A DNA stretch of 64,000 nucleotides from Streptococcus oralis (GCF_004127215.1 NZ_QEWJ01000007.1:1-64000), one strand, 5' to 3'; shown: positions 20,263-30,956, counted from the first letter of the stretch. The notes: a model not told the origin generated them from the sequence alone. Made by a program: numbers and translations.

Positions 20263-20290
20263 TTGACAATTAGTAAGAAATTGATATAAT
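20263..20290 (+). promoter_or_regulatory. Promoter of the tRNA-Glu/tRNA-Asn unit
   Basis: TTGACA (20263-20268) and TATAAT (20285-20290) are both perfect consensus with a 16-bp spacer, 23 bp before the tRNA-Glu. It starts immediately after the comE stop codon with no terminator between, so comCDE read-through into the tRNAs is possible. Confidence 0.85.
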
Positions 20291-20313
20291 GGTTATATCT
20301 GCTACAGATAGAT

Positions 20314-20385
20314 GGTCCGTTGGTCAAGGGGTTAAGACACCGCCTTTTCACGGCGGTAACACGGGTTCGAATCCCGTACGGACTA
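20314..20385 (+). tRNA. tRNA-Glu (TTC)
   Basis: Complete 72-nt tRNA-Glu: acceptor GGTCCGT/ACGGACT (one G-T pair) plus discriminator A, anticodon TTC. It is identical to the visible part of the inverted copy at 1-69. Confidence 0.97.
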
Positions 20386-20390
20386 TTTTA

Positions 20391-20464
20391 TCCGCCATAG
20401 CTCAGTTGGTAGTAGCGCATGACTGTTAATCATGATGTCGTAGGTTCGAGTCCTACTGGCGGAG
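20391..20464 (+). tRNA. tRNA-Asn (GTT)
   Basis: 74-nt tRNA with acceptor TCCGCCA/TGGCGGA plus discriminator G, anticodon GTT in the loop CTGTTAA, and T-arm GTAGG-TTCGAGT-CCTAC. It is separated from tRNA-Glu by 5 nt and co-transcribed with it. Confidence 0.97.
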
Positions 20465-20470
20465 TCAGAT

Positions 20471-20500
20471 AAAAAGAACACTACTCGGTGTTCTTTTTTT
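20471..20500 (+). terminator. Terminator after tRNA-Asn, possibly bidirectional
   Basis: AAAAAGAACAC-TACTCG-GTGTTCTTTTTTT. A-tracts and T-tracts flank both sides, so it can end both the tRNA unit and the convergent tetR gene. Confidence 0.85.
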
Positions 20501-20504
20501 ATTC

Positions 20505-21050
20505 TTAGTTTGCATCACCACCTAGCATTTTCATAAGGAAGTCTGTCATTTCTTGCGGGCTTTCTTTTTTTCCGTGAGCAATCCAAGTCTGGCAAACTCC
20601 AAATAGGGCATTTGTTAGATAAATGCTGCTGTATTCTAATTCAATTGGATTTAGTTGTAGTTTCATAAAGCGCTTCTGAAGGTCTGTGCTAAGCATAATG
20701 TGAAGCTTATTTCTCAAGAAATTTTGGATTTCTTTTGTACCATTTTCAGATAAGAGTGCAGCTAATAGTGGTTCAGACTCTAAATATTCAAATACTTCTA
20801 AAATAGCATCTCTTTTATGATGAGCATATTTTTGGAAAATATACTCAAAGGTATGAAATAGCTTACTTTGGTAATGTTCAATCATATCATACTTATCCTT
20901 GTAGTGAGTGTAAAAGCTGGAACGACTAATTCCGGCTTTTTCTGCTAACTTGACAGTAGAAATTTGATCAAAGGGTTGGTCCATCAATAATTGAACCATG
21001 GCATTTTCGATAATGCGTTTTGTTTTTAAACGTTTGTTACTTTCTTTCAT
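20505..21050 (-). CDS. TetR/AcrR family transcriptional regulator
   Basis: 181-aa repressor-type protein. The N-terminal HTH (about residues 14-55) contains KLAEKAGISRSSFYTHYKDKYDMIEHY, the TetR recognition helix. The C-terminal part resembles the TetR_C domain of DhaS-type regulators, whose ligand is unknown. It is divergent from the YhgE/Pip gene, with two copies of a palindromic operator in the 127-bp gap. That suggests it controls its own gene and the transporter-like neighbour. Confidence 0.88.
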   Translation of the reverse strand: MKESNKRLKTKRIIENAMVQLLMDQPFDQISTVKLAEKAGISRSSFYTHYKDKYDMIEHYQSKLFHTFEYIFQKYAHHKRDAILEVFEYLESEPLLAALLSENGTKEIQNFLRNKLHIMLSTDLQKRFMKLQLNPIELEYSSIYLTNALFGVCQTWIAHGKKESPQEMTDFLMKMLGGDAN

Positions 21051-21070
21051 AATTCCTCCTTGTAGACAAA

Positions 21071-21087
21071 TTAGACAATATGTCTAA
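21071..21087. promoter_or_regulatory. TetR operator 1
   Basis: TTAGACA-ATA-TGTCTAA is a perfect 7-bp-arm palindrome close to the tetR start. Confidence 0.75.
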
Positions 21088-21125
21088 AAAATAATTTTTT
21101 ACCTTGAAATTTGGATTTTTTGATG

Positions 21126-21131
21126 TATAAT
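21126..21131 (+). promoter_or_regulatory. -10 of the YhgE/Pip gene
   Basis: TATAAT lies between the two TetR operators and 47 bp before the start codon. A loose TTGAAA-type -35 lies upstream. Binding of the regulator on either side would block it. Confidence 0.5.
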
Positions 21132-21147
21132 CTATTATATCAAAATT

Positions 21148-21164
21148 TTAGACAATATGTGTAA
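21148..21164. promoter_or_regulatory. TetR operator 2
   Basis: TTAGACA-ATA-TGTGTAA repeats operator 1 with one mismatch. It lies just before the RBS of the YhgE/Pip gene. Confidence 0.7.
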
Positions 21165-21177
21165 AAAAGGAGGAAAC

Positions 21178-23832
21178 ATGTTTAAAGAATGGAAAGCAAT
21201 ATTTAAAAAACCGACCTTTATCATTGTAATGATAGGGATTTCTCTCATTCCAGCTTTATACAATATCATATTTTTATCATCTATGTGGGATCCATATGGT
21301 CAATTGTCAGAGTTACCTGTAGCAGTTGTCAATAAAGATAAGGAAGCTTCTTATAATGGACAGATAATGACAATAGGTGAAGACATGGTGTCTAATTTAA
21401 AAGAAAATAAGGCTTTAGATTTTCATTTTGTTAATGAAGAGGAAGGGGAAAAAGGGCTAGAAGATGGTGATTACTACATGGTAGTGACTTTACCAAGTGA
21501 CTTGTCTGAAAAAGCTGCTTCTATCCTAACAAATCATCCTGAACAGATGCAGATTGATTATCAGACCTCAAGTGGGCATAGCTTTATTGCAAGCAAGATG
21601 AGTGATTCTGCAATGACACAATTAAAACAAACCGTTTCTACTAATTTAACTGAAACGTATACCAAGGTTTTATTTCAAAAAATGAATGACTTGAAGTCTG
21701 GAGTAAACAAGGCAGCTGATGGAAGTGAACAATTGGCTAATGGAGCGAATCAGTTGGTGACGGGAAGTCAAACATTGACGGAAAATCTTAATACTTTAGC
21801 AAACTCAACTGTAACTTTTTCAAATGGAGCAGATCAATTTACAAAAGGTTTATCTAGCTATGTATCTGCAATAGAGCAATTACATATTGGTTTAGGAACT
21901 TTTAATAGTGGTTTACAAAGTTATACAAAAGCCGTCTCACAAGTTGACACTGGACTTGGTCAATTAGCGTCAAAAACTCCTGAGTTGGTGACAGGTGTAA
22001 ATCAGCTAAATACAGGTATAAAGTCCTACACAAGTGGCGTTTCACAACTAGATACAGGTCTCAATCAATTTTCAGTTGGTGTAAATGCTTATACAAGTAG
22101 TGTAGAAAAACTTTCTAATGGAACAAGTCAATTATCCAATCAATCAGATACACTAAGAGATGGAATAGAGCAATTAAACACTGGTATTAAAGAAATTTCA
22201 AGTCAATTAAAGTCCTCATCTCAACAAAATGAACAAATTACTCAATTGGCAACTAGTCTAGGAGAACTGAATAAAACACTACAAGCTCTTACGATAGCAG
22301 ATAATACTCAACTGAAAAAGACATTATCAGAAGCTTTGCCAAATCTAACAACTCTTGCACAGGATATTGTGACCAAAAGTCAGACAGAACAAGAGAAAAC
22401 TATAGCTAACCTTCAATCAACAGCTACTTATCAATCTCTCACAGAGGAACAGAAGAAAGAACTGACAGAAGCTATTTCTAAAAATTCTAATTCTACTATT
22501 GAGTCAGCAAAAACAATTTTAACGACAGTAGGAGGATTGAAAGAAAGTATAGAGAATTCAGAACAACAAGTATCTAATCTATCTGATGTGCAGACGAAGG
22601 CAAATAAACTTTTACCTGCAGCATCTAGCTCCTTGACAACCTTGTCAAATAGATTTACAACATTACAAACTTCTGTAAATAATCAGTTAGTTCCTGGAAG
22701 TCAGTCAATTGAAAAAGGAGTTGTAAAATATACTAAAGGACTAGATACTATTTCTATTGGTGCTAATCAACTAAGTGAAAAGAATGCAAGTTTAACAACT
22801 AGTCTAGATCAATTAGTTTCTGGATCAAGTAAGTTGACACAAAACACATCAACCTTGACAGCTGGAGTAGATGCGTTAGCTGGAAAAGCTCCAGAATTAG
22901 TATTAGGTATAGAAAGTTTGTCATCTGGTTCTGCTCAATTGAATAATAAGAGTCCAGAGTTAATAGCAGGTCTTACTACATTACAATTTGGCTCTGGTCA
23001 ATTAACAGATAAATCAACACAGTTACTTTCTGCAGCATCTCAACTAGGAAGTGGTGCTATGAAGATTGCAGATGGTACTGGAAAACTAGCAGAAGGTGGA
23101 ACAAGCTTAACCTCCGGTCTTGAAGATTTACAGACAGGAGTTGATTCATTAGGACAAGGATTAGGAAATGCTAATAATCAGCTCAAATCAGCTTCAACAG
23201 AATCTGAAAATGCAGAAACATTATCTGAGCCTCTAGTTCTTTCAAAAAGAGATAATGATCAAGTTCCTGTAAATGGGATTGCCATGGCTCCTTATATGAT
23301 ATCAGTTGCTCTTTTTGTTGCTGCTATATCTACCAATATGATTTTTGCGAAGTTACCTTCTGGACGTCATCCAGAGAGTCGTTGGGCTTGGTTGAAGTCT
23401 CGTTCTGAAATAAATGGGATTATAGCTATCTTAGCAGGTGTTTTAGTTTATGGAGGTGTCCATCTTATTGGATTGACTGCTAATCATGAGATGAGAACCT
23501 TGATTCTAATTATAATTACAAGTTTAGCTTTCATGTCTATGGTAACAGCTTTAACAACTTGGAATAGCCGTTTAGGAGCCTTCTTCTCTCTTATTTTACT
23601 ATTATTACAGTTAGCATCAAGCGCAGGGACCTACCCCCTTGCTTTGACAAATGATTTCTTTAAAGGTATCAATCCATGGTTACCAATGAGTTACTCTGTA
23701 TCAGGCTTACGACAAACAATCTCTATGACAGGAAATATTCATCACCAAGTGATTTTCCTTATTATAACACTAGCTTTCTTTACTGCATTAGGTATGTTAG
23801 CTTATAAACCTAAGAAAATGCAAGAAGATTAA
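21178..23832 (+). CDS. YhgE/Pip-family membrane protein
   Basis: 884-aa protein of the YhgE/Pip N-/C-terminal domain family, distantly related to ABC-2 permeases and to the lactococcal phage infection protein Pip. One N-terminal membrane helix (about residues 12-32) is followed by a very long extracytoplasmic region. That region is made of repeated units such as GxxQLxxGxxxL and NTGIKSYTSGVSQLDTGL, probably a long coiled coil. A cluster of five or six membrane helices lies in the last 190 residues. The ATG at 21178 is preferred because the AAGGAGG ribosome site lies 5 bp upstream; the in-frame ATG at 21157 sits before that RBS. Substrate is unknown. Divergent TetR control suggests inducible export or stress response. 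Confidence 0.85.
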   Translation: MFKEWKAIFKKPTFIIVMIGISLIPALYNIIFLSSMWDPYGQLSELPVAVVNKDKEASYNGQIMTIGEDMVSNLKENKALDFHFVNEEEGEKGLEDGDYYMVVTLPSDLSEKAASILTNHPEQMQIDYQTSSGHSFIASKMSDSAMTQLKQTVSTNLTETYTKVLFQKMNDLKSGVNKAADGSEQLANGANQLVTGSQTLTENLNTLANSTVTFSNGADQFTKGLSSYVSAIEQLHIGLGTFNSGLQSYTKAVSQVDTGLGQLASKTPELVTGVNQLNTGIKSYTSGVSQLDTGLNQFSVGVNAYTSSVEKLSNGTSQLSNQSDTLRDGIEQLNTGIKEISSQLKSSSQQNEQITQLATSLGELNKTLQALTIADNTQLKKTLSEALPNLTTLAQDIVTKSQTEQEKTIANLQSTATYQSLTEEQKKELTEAISKNSNSTIESAKTILTTVGGLKESIENSEQQVSNLSDVQTKANKLLPAASSSLTTLSNRFTTLQTSVNNQLVPGSQSIEKGVVKYTKGLDTISIGANQLSEKNASLTTSLDQLVSGSSKLTQNTSTLTAGVDALAGKAPELVLGIESLSSGSAQLNNKSPELIAGLTTLQFGSGQLTDKSTQLLSAASQLGSGAMKIADGTGKLAEGGTSLTSGLEDLQTGVDSLGQGLGNANNQLKSASTESENAETLSEPLVLSKRDNDQVPVNGIAMAPYMISVALFVAAISTNMIFAKLPSGRHPESRWAWLKSRSEINGIIAILAGVLVYGGVHLIGLTANHEMRTLILIIITSLAFMSMVTALTTWNSRLGAFFSLILLLLQLASSAGTYPLALTNDFFKGINPWLPMSYSVSGLRQTISMTGNIHHQVIFLIITLAFFTALGMLAYKPKKMQED

Positions 23833-23863
23833 AAAAAATCGACCAATTTCTTGGTCGATTTTT
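23833..23863. terminator. Bidirectional terminator between the YhgE/Pip and YfhO genes
   Basis: AAAAATCGACCAA-TTTC-TTGGTCGATTTTT is a 13-bp perfect stem with A and T tracts. It serves the two convergent genes. Confidence 0.9.
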
Positions 23864-26405
23864 ATGTCATAGATGAATTTCGTTTGTAATTATAGATTCC
23901 AAAAAGTAGAAGGGCAGTTACTGAGCAGACTGCTCCAATAACAAAACCATTGGGAATGAAGGAAAGTGTAATGGTTCCTTTTCCTTTTGGAACATCAATC
24001 TTCATAAAACCAGTTTGAGCCTGCTTGATTTCAAGTTTTTTTCCATCTTGATAAGCAGACCAACCTTTGTCATAAGGAATGGTAAAGAAAATAGAGCTAT
24101 CTTGTTTGACTTCATATGTAGCAAAGACTTTATTTTTAGAGGTAGATACTTCTACAGGTTGTTCTTTAATCTTTTGGATTGCCTCAGTCAAAGCTTGGGT
24201 ATCTAAACGATAGAAGGTTGGAGTTTCAAATGACACTTGAGAATTTCCAGGGAAGCTAACACTGATATTGAAAGTTTTTTGTTCTTCAGTATAACCCAAG
24301 TTAAAAAAGTTAAAGGTATTGTCAGTAGTATAAGTCTTCTTTTCTCCATTGACAAGGATGTCAATTTTCTTTTGTTTATCATTAGTAAAATGAAGGTTTG
24401 CAAAAGAGAGATAGACTTGACTATTTTGAGGAACCTCAATCTGATAATCAATCCTTGCATCCTCATTCGTAGAACTTGTGATGCTTGTTAAACCATTAGA
24501 ATTATCTTTTTTATCATATGCTATTGGATAGAAATAATCTAAGTTGAGATTAGCAAGCTGGTTTATAAATAAAGCCTGATTATCCAGAGTATGATTATTA
24601 AAGTTTACATCTTTGTAAATAGATTGTGTAGCAAAAGCAATGGGGAGAGAAAGTTGGTTTTTATATAAGGTTAAATGATCCTTTTGATAAATCTCTTGAA
24701 AACCATATTTATCAAGGGGAGTTTCTGAAATGTTGTACTGGATTCCAAATAAACTGTCCGCCAAAATGCTGTTATTTGCATAACGGAGATTGAGGTTGGT
24801 TCCAGAGGATTTAAATCCAAGCTTGTCCAAACTAGTACTAGCTGAACGATTTCGTACAGATGAGAATTGAGAGATTCCATTGTAATTAAATTTCATACTG
24901 TCATTTCCAGTTTGAATTTGCAGTTTCTCAGTACGTGTAAATGGATTGTCAATTTGCTTTATAATAGTTTCCATAGCAGTGACATCTCTATTATAGGCAC
25001 TGCTAGAAGCAAAGGCCCATTCTTTAGCTATTCCTTCCATTTGAGAAGAAGCATTTAAGCTTATCTCAGCTGTTATAAATAAAGATAAAAGAATTGCAAA
25101 TAGATTTACAGAGATAAATTTTCTGATGACTGCAAGGAGTAAAAGTGAATAAACTAGTAGAAATTCAAGAGTGAGTAGGATATTTAAATCTGTTAAAAAA
25201 GAATAGTGTGATTTAAAGTATACAGTAGCTAAAAATCCTGTCAGTATAAGAAAAAGGGAGACAAATAGATTCCAGAACTTAATTTCATTCAGACGATTTA
25301 AGACTTCTGATGAAGTATAAATTAACAGAGTAGAAAAGATCCAAGCATAGCGATGCAAAAACATATTTGGGGTATGCATCCCTTGCCAAAATAAATCAAG
25401 TGCCTCTATGTAAAAGCTTGTTATTAAAAAAGTGAAGAAGAGTGCATAGATAAGTTTCACGTGAAACTTTATAGATTTTATTGTGAAAAATAGAATGGTT
25501 AAAATAAAAGGAAGCAGTCCAACAAAAATCATTGGTATAGATCCATACTTAGTTGTATCAAAAGATCCAATGAATTGTTTTGCGAAAATATCTAAATACC
25601 AGCTACTGTCTGTTTTTAATTTTGTGATGGCAGTTAACTTCTCCCCATGAGTTTGTAAATCAAACAATGTAGGAAGAGTCATCATCAAACTAGCCATTCC
25701 TGCTAAAAAGGAGGTAACAACAAAATCAAGAAAAGATGATTTTCGATTTTTAAAGTCCCATGAAATTTGGCAGAGATACCAGAAAATAAGAAACAATGCT
25801 GTCATATATCCAAAATAATAGTTTTGAATAAACAAAATTGACAGACTTGTAAAGTATAGTAGACGCTTCTTTTGTGTTATAAGTATGTGTAAGCCAGTTA
25901 TAATTAAAGGAATTAAGATAAAAACATCTAACCAGGTTTTTATCTCTAACTGACTGACAGTGAAGCTCATTAAAGCATAGGAAGTGGATAAGGCCAGTTT
26001 TAAAGGTTGAGGGATAGATTGAAATAATTTATTTAAACTAAAGAAGGTTGACAGACCAATCAATCCAAATTTTAATAGAGTGGTCAGATAAACAGCATCT
26101 GGCATATTCGACAGATTAAAAAAGTAAACTAGGGGTGAGAGAAAACTACCTAAGTAATAACTAGATAGAGCATAGAAATTCAGTCCGAGGCCACTTGTAA
26201 AGGTGTAAAACAAACTACCATTTCCATGTAGAATATTCCGTAAAGCCACATCAAAAATAACGTATTGATGGAAACCATCTCCTAATAGTGGAGATGTATC
26301 ACTATTCCAGTAGATACCTTGAGATAGATATACTCCAGACATAATCACTACAGGAATGATGAAAGAAATAAAATAGGTCCAATATGTTTTAAAAAATGAT
26401 TTCAT
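23862..26405 (-). CDS. YfhO-family multi-pass membrane protein
   Basis: 847-aa member of the bacterial YfhO/GT-C-like family. About a dozen hydrophobic helices fill residues 1-450, starting after a short N-terminus with an early GDGFHQYVIFD motif in the first loop. A large extracytoplasmic domain (about 455-815) follows, with a final helix (about 818-838) and a basic tail. YfhO of Bacillus and Listeria homologues add sugars to teichoic acids, so a glycosyltransferase role on cell-wall polymers is the best guess. The acceptor here is unknown. A perfect parS-like palindrome lies within the gene at 25453. Confidence 0.82.
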   Translation of the reverse strand: MKSFFKTYWTYFISFIIPVVIMSGVYLSQGIYWNSDTSPLLGDGFHQYVIFDVALRNILHGNGSLFYTFTSGLGLNFYALSSYYLGSFLSPLVYFFNLSNMPDAVYLTTLLKFGLIGLSTFFSLNKLFQSIPQPLKLALSTSYALMSFTVSQLEIKTWLDVFILIPLIITGLHILITQKKRLLYFTSLSILFIQNYYFGYMTALFLIFWYLCQISWDFKNRKSSFLDFVVTSFLAGMASLMMTLPTLFDLQTHGEKLTAITKLKTDSSWYLDIFAKQFIGSFDTTKYGSIPMIFVGLLPFILTILFFTIKSIKFHVKLIYALFFTFLITSFYIEALDLFWQGMHTPNMFLHRYAWIFSTLLIYTSSEVLNRLNEIKFWNLFVSLFLILTGFLATVYFKSHYSFLTDLNILLTLEFLLVYSLLLLAVIRKFISVNLFAILLSLFITAEISLNASSQMEGIAKEWAFASSSAYNRDVTAMETIIKQIDNPFTRTEKLQIQTGNDSMKFNYNGISQFSSVRNRSASTSLDKLGFKSSGTNLNLRYANNSILADSLFGIQYNISETPLDKYGFQEIYQKDHLTLYKNQLSLPIAFATQSIYKDVNFNNHTLDNQALFINQLANLNLDYFYPIAYDKKDNSNGLTSITSSTNEDARIDYQIEVPQNSQVYLSFANLHFTNDKQKKIDILVNGEKKTYTTDNTFNFFNLGYTEEQKTFNISVSFPGNSQVSFETPTFYRLDTQALTEAIQKIKEQPVEVSTSKNKVFATYEVKQDSSIFFTIPYDKGWSAYQDGKKLEIKQAQTGFMKIDVPKGKGTITLSFIPNGFVIGAVCSVTALLLFGIYNYKRNSSMT
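25453..25468. promoter_or_regulatory. parS site inside the YfhO gene
   Basis: AGTTTCACGTGAAACT is a perfect palindrome differing from the consensus TGTTTCACGTGAAACA only at the outermost base pair. The symmetry extends to 18 bp (25452-25469). It is a likely ParB loading site about 10 kb from oriC. Confidence 0.85.
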
Positions 26406-26425
26406 GTTACCTCATAGAATGATAG

Positions 26426-26456
26426 AAAACTCAGTTGGTTAACCCAACTGAGTTTT
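26426..26456 (-). terminator. Terminator of the ABC-F gene
   Basis: AAAACTCAGTTGG-TTAAC-CCAACTGAGTTTT is a 13-bp perfect stem between the ABC-F stop and the YfhO start. Confidence 0.85.
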
Positions 26457-26466
26457 GAAGTCTTAT

Positions 26467-28089
26467 TTAGTCTTTCCAAAGGTCTTTGACTTTTGCTTGT
26501 ACTTCTGCATTTTCTAGGAATTCATCATAAGTCTCATCAATACGATCGATGACGCCATTTTTAGATAAGACAATGATATGGTTAGCTAGAGTTTGAATAA
26601 ACTCGTGGTCATGACTGGCAAAGATGATGGATTCTTTAAAGTTTTTCAATCCATCGTTTAAGCTTGAGATAGATTCCAAGTCCAAGTGATTTGTTGGATC
26701 ATCAAGTACAAGGACGTTTGATTTCAAAAGCATAAGTTTTGAAAGCATGACACGCACTTTTTCTCCCCCTGACAAGACGTTTACAGGTTTGTTAACCTCA
26801 TCACCAGAAAAGAGCATACGCCCAAGGAAACCACGTAGGAAAGTATTGTCATCTTCTTCTTTACTTGCAAATTGACGCAACCAGTCAAGGATCGACTCTC
26901 CCCCTGCAAAATCGGCCGAGTTGTCTTTTGGTAAGTAAGAACGGCTAGTAGTAACTCCCCACTTGACAGTTCCTTCATAGTCGATGTCACCCATAATTGC
27001 GCGAATTAATGCAGTCGTTTGGATGTCATTTTGTCCGATAAGAGCTGTTTTATCACCTGGACGCAAAATGAAACTAATATTGTCTAGGATAGTTTCACCA
27101 TCAATCTTTACAGTTAGATTTTCTACTGTCAAGAGATCATTACCAATCTCACGTTCTGCTTTAAAGTTGATAAATGGGTATTTACGACTAGATGGCACAA
27201 TCTCTTCTAATTCAATCTTGTCAAGCATTTTTTTACGAGACGTTGCCTGTCTTGACTTAGAAGCATTGGCAGAGAATCGAGCAACGAATTCTTGCAATTG
27301 CTTAATTTTTTCTTCTGCCTTGGCATTACGGTCTGCTAGCAATTTAGCAGCAAGCTCAGAAGATTCCTTCCAGAAGTCGTAGTTTCCGACATAGAGTTTG
27401 ATTTTTCCAAAGTCAAGGTCGGCCATATGAGTACATACTTTGTTTAAGAAGTGGCGGTCATGGGATACAACGATAACGGTGTTATCAAAGTCAATCAAGA
27501 AGTCTTCTAGCCAAGTAATGGATTGAATATCCAGACCGTTGGTTGGCTCGTCCAAGAGAAGAACATCTGGTTTGCCAAAAAGTGCTTTGGCAAGGAGAAC
27601 CTTCACTTTTTCACCATTGGCCAATTCGCTCATGTTTTGATAGTGCAATTCTTCTGGAATGTTAAGATTTTGAAGTAATTGAGATGCTTCGCTCTCTGCC
27701 TCCCAACCTCCAAGTTCGGCAAATTCACCTTCAAGTTCAGCTGCACGAACACCATCTTCATCGGAAAAATCTTCCTTCATGTAAATAGCATCTTTTTCTT
27801 TCATGATGCTATATAGTTTTTCATTTCCCATGATAACGACATCAATGACACGTTCATCTTCATAGTCAAAATGATTTTGACGGAGGACAGAGAGACGTTC
27901 ATCTGGACCAAGAGAGATGTGACCAGTTGTAGGTTCGATATCACCAGCTAGAATTTTTAAGAATGTAGACTTCCCAGCACCATTAGCACCAATTAATCCG
28001 TATGTATTTCCTTCTGTAAATTTGATGTTGACATCATCAAAAAGTTTGCGATCACTAAAACGTAGTGAAACATCAGATACTGTAAGCAA
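26467..28089 (-). CDS. ABC-F family ATPase (YbiT-type), degenerate second ATP site
   Basis: 540-aa soluble protein with two ABC domains and no membrane helices, closest in pattern to YbiT/YkpA. ABC-F proteins act on ribosomes. Domain 1 has Walker A GANGAGKS, signature MSELANGEK and Walker B VLLLDEPTNGLD. The linker contains RFSANASKSRQATSRKKMLDKI, typical of YbiT. Domain 2 keeps LSGGEK but its Walker A reads GQNDIQTT, lacking the invariant Lys, and Walker B is VLVLDDPTNHLD, with Asp in place of the catalytic Glu. The start is TTG at 28089, with GGAG 7 bp upstream. It is monocistronic and divergent from trpS. Confidence 0.9.
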   Translation of the reverse strand: MLTVSDVSLRFSDRKLFDDVNIKFTEGNTYGLIGANGAGKSTFLKILAGDIEPTTGHISLGPDERLSVLRQNHFDYEDERVIDVVIMGNEKLYSIMKEKDAIYMKEDFSDEDGVRAAELEGEFAELGGWEAESEASQLLQNLNIPEELHYQNMSELANGEKVKVLLAKALFGKPDVLLLDEPTNGLDIQSITWLEDFLIDFDNTVIVVSHDRHFLNKVCTHMADLDFGKIKLYVGNYDFWKESSELAAKLLADRNAKAEEKIKQLQEFVARFSANASKSRQATSRKKMLDKIELEEIVPSSRKYPFINFKAEREIGNDLLTVENLTVKIDGETILDNISFILRPGDKTALIGQNDIQTTALIRAIMGDIDYEGTVKWGVTTSRSYLPKDNSADFAGGESILDWLRQFASKEEDDNTFLRGFLGRMLFSGDEVNKPVNVLSGGEKVRVMLSKLMLLKSNVLVLDDPTNHLDLESISSLNDGLKNFKESIIFASHDHEFIQTLANHIIVLSKNGVIDRIDETYDEFLENAEVQAKVKDLWKD

Positions 28090-28247
28090 TGTTTTTCTCC
28101 TATAATATGTAATACATTTATTCTACTAGAAAAGAGAGAAATATTCAAATTTTTATTTGTCAATTTTATGTCAACTAAGTTTACAGTTTTGTTTACAACG
28201 AGGGAGATCTTTGATTTGAATAATTTTCTGTTATTTTAACAAAAAAA

Positions 28248-28256
28248 TGCTATAAT
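28248..28256 (+). promoter_or_regulatory. Extended -10 promoter of trpS
   Basis: TGC-TATAAT lies 28 bp before the trpS start. No T-box (tRNA-sensing leader) fits in this short leader. Confidence 0.65.
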
Positions 28257-28284
28257 TGAAGAGACCATTTCGAAGGAGAAAAAA

Positions 28285-29310
28285 ATGACGAAACCCATTA
28301 TTTTAACAGGAGACCGTCCAACAGGGAAACTGCATATTGGACATTATGTTGGTAGTCTAAAAAATAGAGTATTACTACAGGAAGAAGATAAGTATGAGAT
28401 GTTTGTTTTTTTGGCGGACCAACAAGCCTTGACAGATCACGCCAAAGATCCTCAAACGATTGTAGAGTCTATTGGGAATGTTGCCTTGGATTACCTAGCA
28501 GTTGGATTGGATCCAAGTAAATCAACTATCTTTATTCAAAGTCAGATTCCAGAGTTGGCTGAGCTGTCTATGTACTATATGAATTTGGTGTCACTAGCTC
28601 GTTTGGAGCGTAATCCGACAGTAAAAACAGAGATTGCTCAAAAAGGATTTGGGGAAAGTATTCCGACAGGTTTTTTGGTTTATCCAATCGCTCAGGCAGC
28701 AGATATCACAGCCTTTAAGGCTAATTATGTTCCTGTAGGGACAGACCAAAAACCAATGATTGAACAAACTCGTGAGATTGTTCGTTCCTTTAATCATGCT
28801 TATAATTGTGAGGTCTTGGTAGAGCCGGAAGGTATTTATCCAGAAAATGAGAGAGCAGGACGTTTGCCTGGTTTAGATGGAAATGCTAAAATGTCTAAAT
28901 CCCTTAATAATGGTATTTATCTAGCTGATGATGCGGATACGTTGCGTAAAAAAGTCATGAGTATGTATACTGATCCGGATCATATTCGAGTGGAGGATCC
29001 AGGTAAGATTGAAGGAAATATGGTTTTCCATTATCTAGACGTGTTTGGTCGTCCAGAAGATGCTCCAGAAATTGCGGATATGAAAGAACATTATCAACGT
29101 GGTGGTCTTGGTGATGTGAAGACGAAACGTTATCTACTTGAAATATTAGAACGCGAACTTGGCCCTATTCGTGAGCGCCGTATCGAATTTGCTAAGGATA
29201 TGGGTGAAGTATACAATATGCTTCAAAAAGGTAGTGAAAAAGCGCGTGAGGTTGCAGGGCAAACTCTATCTGAAGTTAAGAGAGCAATGGGACTAAATTA
29301 TTTTAAATAA
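28285..29310 (+). CDS. trpS: Tryptophanyl-tRNA synthetase
   Basis: 341-aa class I synthetase that charges tRNA-Trp. The HIGH motif appears as HIGHYVGS near residue 17, and the KMSKS loop as AKMSKSLNN near residue 202. Length is normal. GGAG precedes the ATG. It is monocistronic, with its own promoter and a terminator at 29331. Confidence 0.97.
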   Translation: MTKPIILTGDRPTGKLHIGHYVGSLKNRVLLQEEDKYEMFVFLADQQALTDHAKDPQTIVESIGNVALDYLAVGLDPSKSTIFIQSQIPELAELSMYYMNLVSLARLERNPTVKTEIAQKGFGESIPTGFLVYPIAQAADITAFKANYVPVGTDQKPMIEQTREIVRSFNHAYNCEVLVEPEGIYPENERAGRLPGLDGNAKMSKSLNNGIYLADDADTLRKKVMSMYTDPDHIRVEDPGKIEGNMVFHYLDVFGRPEDAPEIADMKEHYQRGGLGDVKTKRYLLEILERELGPIRERRIEFAKDMGEVYNMLQKGSEKAREVAGQTLSEVKRAMGLNYFK

Positions 29311-29330
29311 TAGATAAAATATGAATCGTA

Positions 29331-29369
29331 AAACTATCTCTTCCATAGGATTACAGAGATAGTTTTTTT
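29331..29369 (+). terminator. Terminator of trpS
   Basis: AAACTATCTC - 15-nt loop - GAGATAGTTT followed by seven T. Confidence 0.8.
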
Positions 29370-29391
29370 ATGATTTCTACCATAAATATAA

Positions 29392-29419
29392 TTGACAAAT
29401 TTTCATAGAATGGTATGAT
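29392..29419 (+). promoter_or_regulatory. guaB promoter
   Basis: TTGACA (29392-29397) and TATGAT (29414-29419) with a 16-bp spacer. The 5' UTR is only about 45 nt, too short for a guanine riboswitch. Confidence 0.75.
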
Positions 29420-29421
29420 AG

Positions 29422-30951
<1,530 letters not shown>

Positions 30952-30956
30952 GAAGT

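Noticed and set aside
21157-21177. Upstream ATG of the YhgE/Pip gene
   Set aside because: The seven extra codons contain the AAGGAGG ribosome site that serves the ATG at 21178, so this start is unlikely.
21700-23200. Tandem DNA repeat in the YhgE/Pip gene
   Set aside because: The repetition is at protein level (GxxQLxxG-type units) with diverged codons. It is explained by the coiled-coil domain and is not a microsatellite or CRISPR-like array.
28090-28284. T-box leader before trpS
   Set aside because: The extended -10 lies only 28 bp before the start codon, leaving no room for a T-box; no specifier loop or T-box sequence is seen.
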